Notes under the pieces: generated by a model
Databases searched by the model: none
What the model was told of the DNA's origin: nothing
Seen by the model: the letters and a program-made list of their open reading frames with translations, nothing else
NCBI GenBank assembly: GCA_900049755.1
Contig: LT160592.1
Location: 1,340,883-1,404,882 of the forward strand
Length of the DNA: 64,000 bases
Reading direction: 5' to 3'
Origin: Corynebacterium provencense
GTDB lineage: Bacteria > Actinomycetota > Actinomycetes > Mycobacteriales > Mycobacteriaceae
Shown here: positions 25,775 through 34,980 of the stretch, in pieces
Layout of the letters: each line of letters opens with the position of its first letter
Position numbering within the stretch: the first letter of the stretch is position 1
Made by a program: the position numbers and the translations under genes

Positions 25775-26839
25775 TCAGGGGCGCGAGCCGGGTAGGACCA
25801 CGGCGAGGATCTCCGGCAGGGTGACCGTCCGCATGCCGGTGCCCCCGCTCCCTGTGTCCCCGCTCCCTGGGACGCCCACGATCTGCTCGCCCTCGTCGCG
25901 CATCCTGCGCAGGGTCTCGTGCACCGGCATGTCCGCCGGGAGCACCAGCAGAGGCCGGACGAGACCGTCGACCTCGTCGACACCGGTGCCACGCGGGAGG
26001 GTGAGGGTGTCACGGACATGGACGAAACGACCCCGGCAGTTCACGGTGCCTGCACCGTCAGTTTCCGCCGCAGTGCCGGAGGTACCGACGAGGATGCGCA
26101 TCTGCCCGCTGGCGCGTGCGGCGTCCTGAACCTGGCCGACGGTCGCCCCGGAGGGAAGCGAAGGGACGTCGTCGCCCGGGAGTTCGCCGAGAGCACGTCG
26201 GGTGAGGTCCAGCGCGCCCAGCACGCGGTCCCGGTCCCCGGAGTCGAGGGAACCGGCGCGGGCCGAATGCTCCACCAGCTGCCGCAGGGACTCGGCGTCA
26301 TGCCCGCTCGCCGCCGCCCGGTCGACCGGTTCGACACCCGCCCAACGGACCAGCCTGTTGGCCAGCCGGTTCATCCACAGCAGCAGGGGCCGCAGGATCC
26401 AGGCCAGGGCACGGGCCGGAACAGCGACGAGACGTGCCGCCCGGTCCGGGAAGGCGATCGCCCACGACTTCGGGGCCATCTCCCCCACCACCAGGTGGAG
26501 AAAGGTGACCAGGAACAGCGCGAGGAGGAAGGAGACCACGTAGGCGGCCGAGTCCGGCAGCCCCACCGCCTCGATCAGGGGCAGGATCCAGGAGGACACC
26601 GCCGGTTTGGTCACCGCACCGAGAGCGAAGGTGACCAGGGTGATGCCCAGCTGGGCGGCGGCGAGCATCACGGTCAGCTCGTCCATGCCCCGCAGTGCCG
26701 CCCGTGCGGTGACACTGGTGGCCGCCTGCTCCTCGAGCCTGCGTCGGCGGGCCCCCAGAAGGGCGAACTCGATCATGACGAAGAAGGCGCTGGCCACCAG
26801 GAGCGCCAGGGTGACGACAACCACTGTCACGGTGTTCAC
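25775..26839 (-). CDS. CNNM/CBS-domain membrane protein (CorC-type), short
   Basis: A 354-residue CNNM-domain protein. The first ~180 residues are a DUF21/CNNM membrane domain with about four helices and the family motifs GMDELTVMLAAAQLGITLVTF and LVVGEMAPKSWAIAFP. The rest is a reduced CBS pair (PLLVLPADMPVHETLRRMRDEG). The C-terminal CorC_HlyC domain is missing, unlike its neighbour. The GTG start overlaps the stop of the upstream CNNM gene by 4 bp. Relatives transport or gate Mg2+/Co2+; the pairing with a full-length paralogue suggests a heteromeric complex. Confidence 0.85.
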   Translation of the reverse strand: MNTVTVVVVTLALLVASAFFVMIEFALLGARRRRLEEQAATSVTARAALRGMDELTVMLAAAQLGITLVTFALGAVTKPAVSSWILPLIEAVGLPDSAAYVVSFLLALFLVTFLHLVVGEMAPKSWAIAFPDRAARLVAVPARALAWILRPLLLWMNRLANRLVRWAGVEPVDRAAASGHDAESLRQLVEHSARAGSLDSGDRDRVLGALDLTRRALGELPGDDVPSLPSGATVGQVQDAARASGQMRILVGTSGTAAETDGAGTVNCRGRFVHVRDTLTLPRGTGVDEVDGLVRPLLVLPADMPVHETLRRMRDEGEQIVGVPGSGDTGSGGTGMRTVTLPEILAVVLPGSRP

Positions 26840-28248
26840 CGGTCATCTCCTTTCTCCGGCACCGGCCGGGGTGTCTCTTCTGCCGTACCTGAGCCGTCGA
26901 CGGTGACGGTCACCCGCACCAGCGAGGGCACGTGCCGTTCAACGGCGAGGACCCTGAGGACGAGGGCCCGGGTCGGGGCGTCCTCCAGGACTTCGCGGGG
27001 ATCCTCCGGCAGTTCCACCCGGACGACCTCCCCGACCTGGGGAAGCGTTCCCGCATACTCGATCACCAGGCCGGCGAGAGTCTCGGCACCGGACTCCGGC
27101 AGCAGGACGCCCAGGCCACGCGCCACCTCGTCAAGGTGCTCCTCACCGGGAAGGACCTCGCCGGTGGTCTCCGAGGCGCCGGAATCCGGGTCATCCCGGG
27201 TGAGGACCGCCACATCGTGCTCGTCGGTGAGCTCACCGACGACTTCTTCGGCGAGGTCCTCGACCGTGAGCACACCGGACATGCCCCCGTATTCGTCGAT
27301 GACACAGGCCAGCCGGTCACTGTCCGAGGTCAGGGCGGAGAGTGCGTCCGGCAGCCGCATCGCCTCGGGGAGGATCACGGCCTCACGGACCAGTCCCAGG
27401 ACCGGGGTGTCAGGGTCCAGGTCAGGGTCCAGGACGTCCTCGAGGTGGAGGACGCCGTGGATGACCTCGGTTTCACCGTTGCCGGACACCACAGGGTAGC
27501 GGGTGTGCTCGACGGACATGCGTCCGCGGGCGTCACGCACGGTCGTGTCCGCGGTGAGTTCACCGGTGCGTGACCTCGGGACCATGGCGTGGCCGACGGT
27601 GCGTTCCGGGAAGTCGAGGATGCGCTCGACCAGTCCCGACACTTCCCCGGGGAGGTCGCCGGACTCCCTGGCGTCGCTGACTATTCTCTCCAGGTCACGC
27701 GGGGTCGCGGTCGCGTCGACGTCCTCGACCGGGGTCACGCCGACGGCACGCAGCAGCGCGGTCGACGAACGGTCGAAGAAGGCGATCAGCGGACCGAAGA
27801 CCTTCATGTAGACGGAGGTGGAGGTCGCCAACGCCTTTGCCAGGGGTTCCGGCGAGGCGATGGCGAGGTTCTTGGGGAAGAGTTCGGCGCCGACCATCTG
27901 TACGACGGTCGCCACGAGCAGGACGATCACGGCGACGGTCGCGGCAGGGCTGCCCGTCAGTTCACTGACGGCGTCCCCGATGAGGGGTTCCGCCAGTTCA
28001 CCGACGAGAAGTCCGGTGACGGTGATGCCGAGCTGGGCCCCGGAGAGCATGAAGCTTGTCCGACGGGTAACGCCGAGTGCGCGGGCGGCTTTCCGGTCCC
28101 CCCGGTCGGCTGCCGCGGCCAATCTGGCACGGTCGACGGACATGTACGCGAACTCCTGGGCGACGAACCAGGCGTTCAGTGCTATGAGCACGAGAACAGC
28201 AGTAATTCCGGCGGTGAGCGTCACCGCCGCTGCAACGGTGGCGCTCAT
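26836..28248 (-). CDS. CNNM/CBS/CorC-domain protein (hemolysin C family)
   Basis: A 470-residue protein with the full domain order: CNNM/DUF21 membrane domain (~1-200, with MLSGAQLGITVTGLLVGELAEP and AELFPKNLAIASPEPLA), CBS pair (~215-340, RSRTGELTADTTVRDARG and DALSALTSDSDRLACVIDEYGGMSGVLTVEDL), and a C-terminal transporter-associated CorC_HlyC domain (~375-455). This family is tied to divalent-cation homeostasis. It is the first gene of a two-gene operon; the second lacks the C-terminal domain. The start ATG lies next to the divergent aldo/keto reductase region. Confidence 0.9.
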   Translation of the reverse strand: MSATVAAAVTLTAGITAVLVLIALNAWFVAQEFAYMSVDRARLAAAADRGDRKAARALGVTRRTSFMLSGAQLGITVTGLLVGELAEPLIGDAVSELTGSPAATVAVIVLLVATVVQMVGAELFPKNLAIASPEPLAKALATSTSVYMKVFGPLIAFFDRSSTALLRAVGVTPVEDVDATATPRDLERIVSDARESGDLPGEVSGLVERILDFPERTVGHAMVPRSRTGELTADTTVRDARGRMSVEHTRYPVVSGNGETEVIHGVLHLEDVLDPDLDPDTPVLGLVREAVILPEAMRLPDALSALTSDSDRLACVIDEYGGMSGVLTVEDLAEEVVGELTDEHDVAVLTRDDPDSGASETTGEVLPGEEHLDEVARGLGVLLPESGAETLAGLVIEYAGTLPQVGEVVRVELPEDPREVLEDAPTRALVLRVLAVERHVPSLVRVTVTVDGSGTAEETPRPVPEKGDDR

Positions 28249-28259
28249 CGATGTTCACC

Positions 28260-28278
28260 ATCGTCCATGGTGGACGAT
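28260..28278. promoter_or_regulatory. Inverted repeat between divergent CNNM and aldo/keto reductase genes
   Basis: ATCGTCCA (28260-28267) and TGGACGAT (28271-28278) form a perfect 8-bp inverted repeat around TGG, 12 bp before the CNNM start. An operator or a hairpin in the CNNM leader are both possible. Confidence 0.35.
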
Positions 28279-28354
28279 CAACTCCTTCGGTAGATGGCAG
28301 TGAACGAAGTTTACACAAATCACCGGGACCATGTGCAAGGTAGCCTCGGTCACC

Positions 28355-29449
28355 ATGAGTGACGACGCCTCCCCCACACCTCCCACCGGCCCCACCTACC
28401 CTGACGTCTACCGTGCCTCCGGCACCCGTTACACCGGGACCGACAGCTCTCCCGCCATGCCCTACCGCCGCAGCGGCACCTCCGGGCTCAGGCTCCCCGC
28501 GATCACCCTCGGTCTGTGGCACAACTTCGGTTCCGACCGGCCCCTGGAGAACCAGCGGCAGATCCTGCGCCGGGCATTCGACCGTGGCGTGACGCACTTC
28601 GACCTGGCGAACAACTACGGACCGGTCCCGGGTGCGGCGGAGGAGAACTTCGGCAGGATCATGGCCTCAGATTTCCGGCCCTACCGTGACGAGATTCTGG
28701 TCAGTTCGAAGGCCGGCTGGTACATGCAGGACGGCCCCTACGGTTTCGGCGGCTCCCGGAAGTACCTGGTGGCCAGCTGTGACGCCTCACTGCGCAGGAC
28801 CGGGCTGGACTACTTCGACATCTTCTACCACCACCGGCCCGACCCTGAAACCCCGGTGGAGGAGACCGTGGCCGCCCTCGACCACCTCGTCCGGTCGGGC
28901 CGGGCACTGTATGTCGGTGTCAGTTCATACTCCCCCACCCTGACACGTCGCGCCCAGGAGGTGGCCCGCGACCTGGGCACACCGCTGCTGATCCACCAGC
29001 CGAGCTACTCCATGTTCAACCGGTGGGTCGAGGACGGGCTCCTGGAGACCTGCGCCGGGGAGGGCATGGGCGTCATCGCGTTCTCCGCACTGGCCCAGGG
29101 GCTGCTCACCGACCGCTACCTCGACGAGATCCCGGAGGACTCCCGCCTGGGCAGGAACCGTATGGACGCCGGTTTCCTCACCGACGACACCCTCCTGGCC
29201 GTCCGCGCGCTCAACGACATCGCAGCGGGACGGGGCCAGTCGCTGGCACAGATGGCGATCGCATGGGTGCTGCGGCGCCCGGAGGTCACCAGTGCGCTGA
29301 TCGGGGCGTCCTCGGTGGATCAGCTCGACGATTCCCTCGGTGCCCTGGACAATCTCACCTTCACCGACGCCGAGCTCGCGGAGATCGACCGTTACGCGGT
29401 GGACCGGGGTGTCAACCAGTGGGCGAAGGCCACGGAGTCGACTGACTGA
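28355..29449 (+). CDS. Aldo/keto reductase, YghZ-like
   Basis: A 364-residue AKR-fold NADPH oxidoreductase resembling the YghZ/L-glyceraldehyde-3-phosphate reductase group and K+-channel beta subunits. The catalytic tetrad positions are visible: Asp and Tyr in DLANNYGPVPG, Lys in LVSSKAGW and His in IFYHHRPD. The cofactor end has GASSVDQLDDSLGALDNLTFTDAELAEID. The N-terminal ~40 residues with Pro/Thr repeats precede the first strand. ATG at 28355 is chosen over one 24 nt upstream since a TAGCCT -10-like hexamer lies 8 nt before it. It probably detoxifies aldehydes or methylglyoxal. Confidence 0.88.
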   Translation: MSDDASPTPPTGPTYPDVYRASGTRYTGTDSSPAMPYRRSGTSGLRLPAITLGLWHNFGSDRPLENQRQILRRAFDRGVTHFDLANNYGPVPGAAEENFGRIMASDFRPYRDEILVSSKAGWYMQDGPYGFGGSRKYLVASCDASLRRTGLDYFDIFYHHRPDPETPVEETVAALDHLVRSGRALYVGVSSYSPTLTRRAQEVARDLGTPLLIHQPSYSMFNRWVEDGLLETCAGEGMGVIAFSALAQGLLTDRYLDEIPEDSRLGRNRMDAGFLTDDTLLAVRALNDIAAGRGQSLAQMAIAWVLRRPEVTSALIGASSVDQLDDSLGALDNLTFTDAELAEIDRYAVDRGVNQWAKATESTD

Positions 29450-29466
29450 CAGGCCGGCCCGGGGGG

Positions 29467-30024
29467 TCAGCGTCCGAAGACCTCCACCACGGCGGCGTTG
29501 AACGCGTCCACGTCCGTCCTGGTGCGTGAGGTGACCAGCGGCCCTGTGGTGGCGCCGTCGGTCACCCCGGTCCCGTCGTCGATGTGGACCTCCTCGTCGA
29601 CCCAGGTCGCGCCGGCGTTCACCAGGTCGGTGCGCAGCGTCGGCGAGGAGGTGAGGGTGCGCCCACGGACCACGTCGGCGTCGGTGAGGATCCATGCACC
29701 GTGACAGATCGCGGCGACCGGCTTGCCTGCCCGCATCATCCCGCGGACCAGGTTCACCGCATCCGCGTCGAGACGGAGCTGGTCGGCGTTGCTGACACCT
29801 CCGGGCAGGACAAGCGCTGAGAAGGACGCCGCGTCCACGTCAGCGGTGACCATGTCGGGGGCGTAGGACGTCCCCCGCCGGCCGGTGATGAGACCGTCCC
29901 GGGGAGCGACGAACACGACCCTGCCACCGGCCTGTTCGACAGCATGCTTGACCTGGCTGACCTCCGCGTCCTCGAAGCCGGTGGTGGCCAGGACAGCGAT
30001 CGTCTTCCTGCTGAGATCACTCAT
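29467..30024 (-). CDS. DJ-1/PfpI-family protein
   Basis: A 185-residue class I glutamine-amidotransferase-like protein of the DJ-1/PfpI family. The nucleophile elbow is AAICHGAW with Cys107-His108, and the conserved acidic residue is in TGFEDAE (Glu18). Members act as glyoxalase III, deglycase-like or stress-protective enzymes. It lies between the aldo/keto reductase and the aldehyde dehydrogenase, so three aldehyde- or carbonyl-handling genes stand side by side. The start ATG at 30024 follows the short gap after the dehydrogenase stop, implying cotranscription. Confidence 0.87.
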   Translation of the reverse strand: MSDLSRKTIAVLATTGFEDAEVSQVKHAVEQAGGRVVFVAPRDGLITGRRGTSYAPDMVTADVDAASFSALVLPGGVSNADQLRLDADAVNLVRGMMRAGKPVAAICHGAWILTDADVVRGRTLTSSPTLRTDLVNAGATWVDEEVHIDDGTGVTDGATTGPLVTSRTRTDVDAFNAAVVEVFGR

Positions 30025-30048
30025 GCCACCACAGGCTACTCCGGGTCA

Positions 30049-31569
30049 TCAGAAGAAACCGTCCGCGGTCTCCTTGTACGACCACAGCAGGTTCTTCGTC
30101 TGCTGGTAGTGGTCGAGCATCATCAGGTGGGTCTCCCTGCCGATACCGGACTTCTTGTAGCCTCCGAAGGCCGCGTGGGCGGGGTAGGAGTGGTAGTTGT
30201 TCACCCACACCCGTCCGGCCTGGATGGCGCGGCCGGCACGGTAGGCGGTGTTGGCGTTGCGTGACCAGACTCCGGAGCCGAGACCGTACTCGGTGTCGTT
30301 GGCGATGGTCATGGCCTCGTCAAAGTCCCTGAAAGTGGTGACCGCCACGACCGGACCGAAGATCTCCTCCCGGAAGCACCGCATGGAGTTCTCGCCCTTG
30401 AGGATGGTCGGTTCAATGTAGTAGCCGCCCTCGAGACCCTCCACGGTGCGGACGTGGCCGCCGGCGAGCACCTCGGCACCTTCGGCCGGACCGGACGTGA
30501 GGTACCCGGAGATCTTGTCCATCTGTTCCTGGGACGCCTGGGCGCCGATCATTGTCTCGGTGTCCAGGGGGTTTCCCGCTCTGATGGCCTTGACACGTTC
30601 CACGACAAGGGAGAGGAACTCGTCGGCGATGTCCTCCTGGATCAGGGCACGGGACGGGCAGGTGCAGACTTCGCCCTGGTTGAGGGCGAACATGGTGAAG
30701 CCTTCGACGGCCTTGTCGCGGAAGTCGTCGTCGGCGTCCATGATGTCGGAGAAGAAGACGTTGGGGGACTTGCCGCCGAGTTCAAGGGTGACGGGGATGA
30801 GTTTGTCCGCGGCCGCCTTGTTGATGAGCTTGCCGACCTCTGTGGAGCCGGTGAAGGCGATCTTCGCGATCCTGTCCGAACCCGACAGTGCGACACCGGC
30901 CTCCTCCCCCAGTCCGTTGACGATGTTGAGGACCCCGGCGGGGAGCAGGTCGCCGATGAGGTCGATGACGTAGAGGATGGACGCCGGTGTCTGTTCGGCC
31001 GGCTTCAGCACGATGGTGTCCCCGGCGGCGAGGGCGGGGCAGATCTTCCACGCGGCCATGAGGACGGGGAAGTTCCAGGGGATGATCTGGCCGACAACGC
31101 CGAGCGGCTCGTGGAAGTGGTAGGCGACGGTGTTCTCGTCGATCTGGGAGAGGTGCCCCTCCTGGGCACGCAGGGCCCCCGCGTAGTAGCGGAAGTGGTC
31201 GACCGCCAGGGGAATGTCGGCGGCGAGGGTCTCCCGGACGGGTTTGCCGTTGTCCCAGGTCTCTGCGACGGCGACGGCCTCGAGGTTCTCTTCGATCCGG
31301 TCGGCGATCTTCAGCAGGATGTTGGAGCGTTCCTGGACACTGGTCCTTCCCCACGCGTCCGCGGCGGCGTGGGCGGCGTCGAGGGCGAGGTCGATGTCCG
31401 CGGCTTTTCCGCGGGCGACACGGGTGAAAACCCTGCCGTCGACGGGGCTGATGTTGTCGAGGTATTCGCCGTCCACCGGAGGCACCCACCGGCCTCCGAT
31501 GTAGTTGTCGTAGGTGTCGCGGTAGGAGACGAGGGAACCTTCTGTGCCGGGGGCTGCGTAGACGGTCAT
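30049..31569 (-). CDS. NAD-dependent aldehyde dehydrogenase (ExaC/AcoD acetaldehyde type)
   Basis: A 506-residue aldehyde dehydrogenase of full length. Landmarks are [28 protein letters not shown], the catalytic Glu in [12 protein letters not shown], the catalytic Cys in [18 protein letters not shown] and the C-terminal [17 protein letters not shown]. The [11 protein letters not shown] signature with two cysteines is typical of the ExaC/AcoD/chloroacetaldehyde group, which oxidise acetaldehyde and short aldehydes. GGAGG stands before the ATG. The long leader and palindromes upstream suggest inducible control. It could oxidise ethanol- or alkane-derived aldehydes. Confidence 0.92.
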   Translation of the reverse strand: MTVYAAPGTEGSLVSYRDTYDNYIGGRWVPPVDGEYLDNISPVDGRVFTRVARGKAADIDLALDAAHAAADAWGRTSVQERSNILLKIADRIEENLEAVAVAETWDNGKPVRETLAADIPLAVDHFRYYAGALRAQEGHLSQIDENTVAYHFHEPLGVVGQIIPWNFPVLMAAWKICPALAAGDTIVLKPAEQTPASILYVIDLIGDLLPAGVLNIVNGLGEEAGVALSGSDRIAKIAFTGSTEVGKLINKAAADKLIPVTLELGGKSPNVFFSDIMDADDDFRDKAVEGFTMFALNQGEVCTCPSRALIQEDIADEFLSLVVERVKAIRAGNPLDTETMIGAQASQEQMDKISGYLTSGPAEGAEVLAGGHVRTVEGLEGGYYIEPTILKGENSMRCFREEIFGPVVAVTTFRDFDEAMTIANDTEYGLGSGVWSRNANTAYRAGRAIQAGRVWVNNYHSYPAHAAFGGYKKSGIGRETHLMMLDHYQQTKNLLWSYKETADGFF

Positions 31570-31650
31570 GTGGTGGTGGTCCTCCGTTCGGGTCCGGACC
31601 GGACCCTCGAGTGCTGGTCGGATTGCTGCCGACCAACCTAACCGCAGTAA

Positions 31651-31742
31651 AGTGTGATGGCGACCACTATATGTTCATAATCTAACTGGCATCACACTCT
31701 TCGAGGTGTCCGCGCAGGTACCCGGCACTTAACAGTTAAGTG
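31651..31742. promoter_or_regulatory. Two inverted repeats upstream of the aldehyde dehydrogenase gene
   Basis: AGTGTGATG (31651-31659) and CATCACACT (31690-31698) are perfect inverted copies 30 nt apart, each containing a TGTGA/TCACA half of the CRP/GlxR type. A second, separate palindrome CACTTAACAGTTAAGTG (31726-31742) has 8-bp arms around one base. The region between dehydrogenase start and doxX terminator holds no gene. Looping or activator binding is plausible; the regulator is unknown. Confidence 0.45.
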
Positions 31743-31782
31743 ACAGAACAGAAACAACCCCCGTCCACGACAGAACGGGGGT
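31741..31782 (-). terminator. Rho-independent terminator of doxX
   Basis: ACCCCCGT (31757-31764) and ACGGGGGT (31775-31782) make an 8-bp GC-rich stem with a 10-nt loop. On the minus strand it is followed by a T-rich tract (GTTTCTGTTCTG). It lies about 50 bp after the doxX stop. Confidence 0.7.
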
Positions 31783-31834
31783 GGTTACCAGGGGTGGCAG
31801 CTCCGGACAGTCCGGAGTCGGACGCCCCCGGAAA

Positions 31835-32269
31835 TCAGGCCGCGCGCCGGCGGGCGAGAATGAGATGGTCCAGACTGAACCTCCCGCCACCGACGGCGGC
31901 GACGAGGGCCGTGCCCGCAGCCAGCGCCAGGACCAGCTCATAGCCGCCGCCGTCGACGAAGATGGTGCCCGCGTCGGCATGGACGAACCACCATGCGCCG
32001 AGCATGTCGAGGACAACCAGGACCCCGACCACCGGAGTGGCCAGCCCGAGAATGAGAAGGGCCCCGCCGACGAGCTCGACGGTGGCGGCGAAGATCGCCG
32101 CCGCGGTGGCCGCGGGGATACCCATCGACTCAAAGAAGGCGGAGGTGCCGTCGATGGTGTTCGTGAAGAACTTCTGCCAGCCGTGGGCGATGAGGATGAC
32201 GCCGAGTGCGACGCGTGCGATGAGAATGACAATGTCTGAAGTCGTACGGGAGGCTCCGGTGGAGAGCAT
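31835..32269 (-). CDS. DoxX-family membrane protein
   Basis: A 144-residue four-helix membrane protein of the DoxX/MhqP-like family. The N-terminal helix carries the family segment LIARVALGVILIAHGWQKFF, followed by GGALLILGLATPVVGVLVVLDMLGAWWFVH. Members are tied to quinone, thiol or sulfur redox stress. The ATG at 32269 is preceded by AAAGGG at suitable distance. A TTGACA/TATGGT promoter lies upstream, and its -35 box is buried in a palindrome, so repression followed by induction is expected. Confidence 0.85.
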   Translation of the reverse strand: MLSTGASRTTSDIVILIARVALGVILIAHGWQKFFTNTIDGTSAFFESMGIPAATAAAIFAATVELVGGALLILGLATPVVGVLVVLDMLGAWWFVHADAGTIFVDGGGYELVLALAAGTALVAAVGGGRFSLDHLILARRRAA

Positions 32270-32318
32270 GACGCCCTTTCTGGAAGTAAGTAACGGACAC
32301 CTCCACCATAGCGGATCT

Positions 32319-32334
32319 AGTTGACATGTCAACA
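32319..32334. promoter_or_regulatory. Operator AGTTGA-CATG-TCAACA over the doxX -35 box
   Basis: GTTGACATGTCAAC (32320-32333) is a perfect 14-bp palindrome. On the minus strand its TTGACA is the -35 of a promoter whose -10 is TATGGT 16 bp further on, so a bound repressor would block it. The same AGTTGA-N4-TCAAC pattern stands before the FMN reductase gene at 45123-45138. Confidence 0.65.
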
Positions 32335-32421
32335 AGCGGTGGTGCGGCTCACGGCGTCCCCGTCCGGCACAGCCGGATCACTCCCACCGGACGCGGGGTC
32401 AGTTCCACCGGACGCTCCGGG

Positions 32422-33204
32422 TCAGTTCAACCGGCCGACCCGGACGGTCACCGGCCAGGAGACCTGCCGTGGACGCCCGTTGTCCCCCCAGATCCTCACC
32501 ACATCGGCACAGAAGTCACGGAACAGGTCCGCCCGCCCCGCCTCCTCCGCCCGGCGGACCGCCGACCACGTACCGATGTAACCGAGGAAAGCCTCAGGAT
32601 CCAGGTCACGGTCGATACTCAGTTCAGGGGCCTCCAGTTCCTCGAAAGGGAAGTCAAGGGTGCGGTAGCCTTCGTCGACGAAATGGCGTCCCGGATCCCA
32701 GAACCGGCCGATCCCGTCGTAGTAGAACCGGCCGAAGAGCTCCTGCAGGTCAGCATCCGAAATCCGCAGCACACCGTAGGTGACCAGCGCGATCACACCA
32801 CCCGGCGCGGCAATGCGCCGGGCCTCGGAATAGAACTGCGGAAGATTGAACCAGTGCGCCGACTGTGCAGCGGTGACAAGGTCCACCGTGGCGTCCCGGA
32901 CAGGAAGTCTCTCGGCCGGGGCGACCGCGTAGGTGACATTCGGGCACGGTGTGGCCGCGGCGATCTGCGACTCACTAGGATCAAACGCCAGCACCCTGTC
33001 GAAATAGTCCGCGAGCTGTGTGGACAACTGCCCGGTACCGCAACCGACGTCGACGGCGAGAGCGGTGGACGGCGCGAGATCCGCCAGGAACGACGACACC
33101 TGCCTCGGGTAACTGGGACGGTAGGTGGCGTACTCGGCACCTCCGGTGGACCAGTTGCTGGGTACGTCAACGGGACCGGTACCGGTGGCAGGTGAGTCAG
33201 TCAT
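32422..33204 (-). CDS. Class I SAM-dependent methyltransferase
   Basis: A 260-residue methyltransferase. Motif I is VDVGCGTGQLS, followed by the acidic FDPSESQIA and by the motif ERLPVRDATVDLVTAAQSAHWFN typical of the Tam/UbiE-like small-molecule group (trans-aconitate methyltransferase relatives). An insertion around YDGIGRFWDPGRHFVDEGY is characteristic of this subgroup. The substrate is not deducible. ATG at 33204. It is downstream of, and co-oriented with, the ABC-F gene and upstream of doxX. Confidence 0.87.
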   Translation of the reverse strand: MTDSPATGTGPVDVPSNWSTGGAEYATYRPSYPRQVSSFLADLAPSTALAVDVGCGTGQLSTQLADYFDRVLAFDPSESQIAAATPCPNVTYAVAPAERLPVRDATVDLVTAAQSAHWFNLPQFYSEARRIAAPGGVIALVTYGVLRISDADLQELFGRFYYDGIGRFWDPGRHFVDEGYRTLDFPFEELEAPELSIDRDLDPEAFLGYIGTWSAVRRAEEAGRADLFRDFCADVVRIWGDNGRPRQVSWPVTVRVGRLN

Positions 33205-33300
33205 GTCCCCAGCGTACCGGCGGTCCCACAGAGTGGACAGCGAACACCTGACACTGAACAGAATCCCGCCGTACCCCTGCAGTGCAGGACCTCCCCCGTC

Positions 33301-34980
33301 TCACAGTTCCAGGCGCGTACCCGTCCACCGTCGCCTCAGCCACCGGTCGTGCGAGGCTACGACGACAGCCCCCGGATACCCCGGGATCGCCTCCTCCAGT
33401 GCCGTGACCAGCGACAGCGAAAGATGATTGTCCGGCTCGTCGAGGAGGAGAACCTCGGGCGGGTCGGCGAGCAGCACTGCGAGCGCGACCCTGCGCTGCT
33501 GGCCCGTGCTCAGCTGCGCCAGGGGCCGGTCGACGTCCCGCTGACGGACCAGACCGAAGGTCGACAGGGGTACGGCGTCCGCCAGCTCCTCGCCGACGAG
33601 ATCCCGGTAGGTGCGTTCGACGGTGCGTCCCGCCCCGCGGTCGTGCGGGTCCGGCAGGGTGACCTCCTGGGTGAGGTACCCGGTGCGGACCCCCGTGACG
33701 GTGAGCGAGCCGGAGTCCGGCACCAGCACCCCGGCGAGCACGGAGAGCAGCGTGGACTTCCCTGACCCGTTCGGACCTGTGACCAGCAGCTTCTCAGTGC
33801 CGTTGAGGGTCAGGGACGTCTCGGCGAGACGCCCTGCCACGGTGATCCCGGACGCCACCACCACCGGGTCCCCGGACGCGCTCCGCGGTCCGCGGACACT
33901 GTCCGCCGCCGCGGTGAGCCCGGCGAAAGTCAGTGGCGCGGGCGGTCTGCGAACCTGCTCCTCCTCGAGTTTCTCCAGGCGAGAGCGGGAGTCACTGACC
34001 CGCCGTGAGACGACCTTCGCGTTGCGGTCACCGTAGAACTTCTTCGCGATCCTCGACTCGGTCCGCGGTGCGGCACCCGCATGCCCGACCCGGTGACTGT
34101 CACGGACCCCGGCACGCATGCGTTTCAGCTCGGCCTGCTCGTCACGGTACCGCCTCTCCCACCGCACCCGCACGTCCCGACGGGCGGCGAGGTAGTCGGA
34201 GTAGTTACCGGTGTAACGGGTCACTCCCCCCTCGGCGCCGACCTGCGTCGGAGCGGGGTCAAGGTCGACCAGGGAGGACGCCGTGGCGTCGAGGAAGGCA
34301 CGGTCGTGACTGGCGAAGAGCACCGGCCCCTTCCACGCGGCGAGGACGCTGACCAGGTAGGCCGTCGCGGCGTCATCCAGGTGGTTCGTCGGCTCGTCGA
34401 GCAGGAGGATGTCCGGCCTGTTGAGCAGCAGCCAGGCCAGCGACAGTCGCGCCCGCTGGCCGCCGGAGAGCTCCCCGGTCGGCCGGTCGCCGGGGACGTG
34501 TGCCAGGCCGAGTCCGGCGAGGGTGGCGGAGATCCGGGCGTCCGTCTCCCACACGTCGAGCTGTTCAGCCAGGTCAAGGGCTGCTGCGTAGGCGTCCGCG
34601 TCATAGGGGTCGGAGGCCTTGTCGAGTGCAGCGAGTGCCTGCCTTTCCGCGGCGACGGCGGACTCCAGGGCCTGCCCGATGGTGTCGGTCGGAGCGAAGG
34701 GCGCCTGCTGGTGGAGCAGTCCGACGCGTGCCCGGCGACTCCCGGTGCCGGTGTCGACGTGCCCGGCGGTGTTCGCACCCGGCGGCAGGGAACCGTGGAC
34801 GGCGTGCAGCAGCGTGGACTTGCCCGAGCCGTTCTCCCCGATCAGGCCGGTCCGCTGTCCTGCAGGGACGGTGAAGGAAATGTCGGTGAGGATGCGGGCG
34901 CCGGCAATCTGGACGGACAGGCCGTCAATACGCAGGACAGCGTCCGGGGTGGAGGTGTGCGTGGAGGACTGGGGCAACAT
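33301..34980 (-). CDS. ABC-F family ATPase (ribosome-associated type)
   Basis: A 559-residue protein with two ABC domains and no membrane region: Walker A motifs GENGSGKST (~49) and GPNGSGKST (~385), signatures LSGGQRARL and LSTGQQRRV, and Walker B motifs LLLDEPTNHLD and LLLDEPDNHL. A helical linker with RMRAGVRDSHRVGHAGA lies between them (the P-site tRNA interaction motif region). The overall pattern recalls antibiotic-resistance ABC-F proteins of actinobacteria (TlrC/OleB-like), which dislodge drugs from the ribosome, but housekeeping ABC-F roles cannot be excluded. A long leader with a three-codon reading frame precedes it. Confidence 0.85.
   Translation of the reverse strand: MLPQSSTHTSTPDAVLRIDGLSVQIAGARILTDISFTVPAGQRTGLIGENGSGKSTLLHAVHGSLPPGANTAGHVDTGTGSRRARVGLLHQQAPFAPTDTIGQALESAVAAERQALAALDKASDPYDADAYAAALDLAEQLDVWETDARISATLAGLGLAHVPGDRPTGELSGGQRARLSLAWLLLNRPDILLLDEPTNHLDDAATAYLVSVLAAWKGPVLFASHDRAFLDATASSLVDLDPAPTQVGAEGGVTRYTGNYSDYLAARRDVRVRWERRYRDEQAELKRMRAGVRDSHRVGHAGAAPRTESRIAKKFYGDRNAKVVSRRVSDSRSRLEKLEEEQVRRPPAPLTFAGLTAAADSVRGPRSASGDPVVVASGITVAGRLAETSLTLNGTEKLLVTGPNGSGKSTLLSVLAGVLVPDSGSLTVTGVRTGYLTQEVTLPDPHDRGAGRTVERTYRDLVGEELADAVPLSTFGLVRQRDVDRPLAQLSTGQQRRVALAVLLADPPEVLLLDEPDNHLSLSLVTALEEAIPGYPGAVVVASHDRWLRRRWTGTRLEL

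Noticed and set aside
25919..27499. 526-residue plus frame opposite the CNNM genes
   Set aside because: Mirror frame with Gly/Arg/Gln/Asp and Ser/Arg/Thr composition; the minus strand has two CNNM genes with all domains.
30454..31641. 395-residue plus frame opposite the aldehyde dehydrogenase gene
   Set aside because: Gly/Val/Asp/Glu-rich shadow of the dehydrogenase gene.
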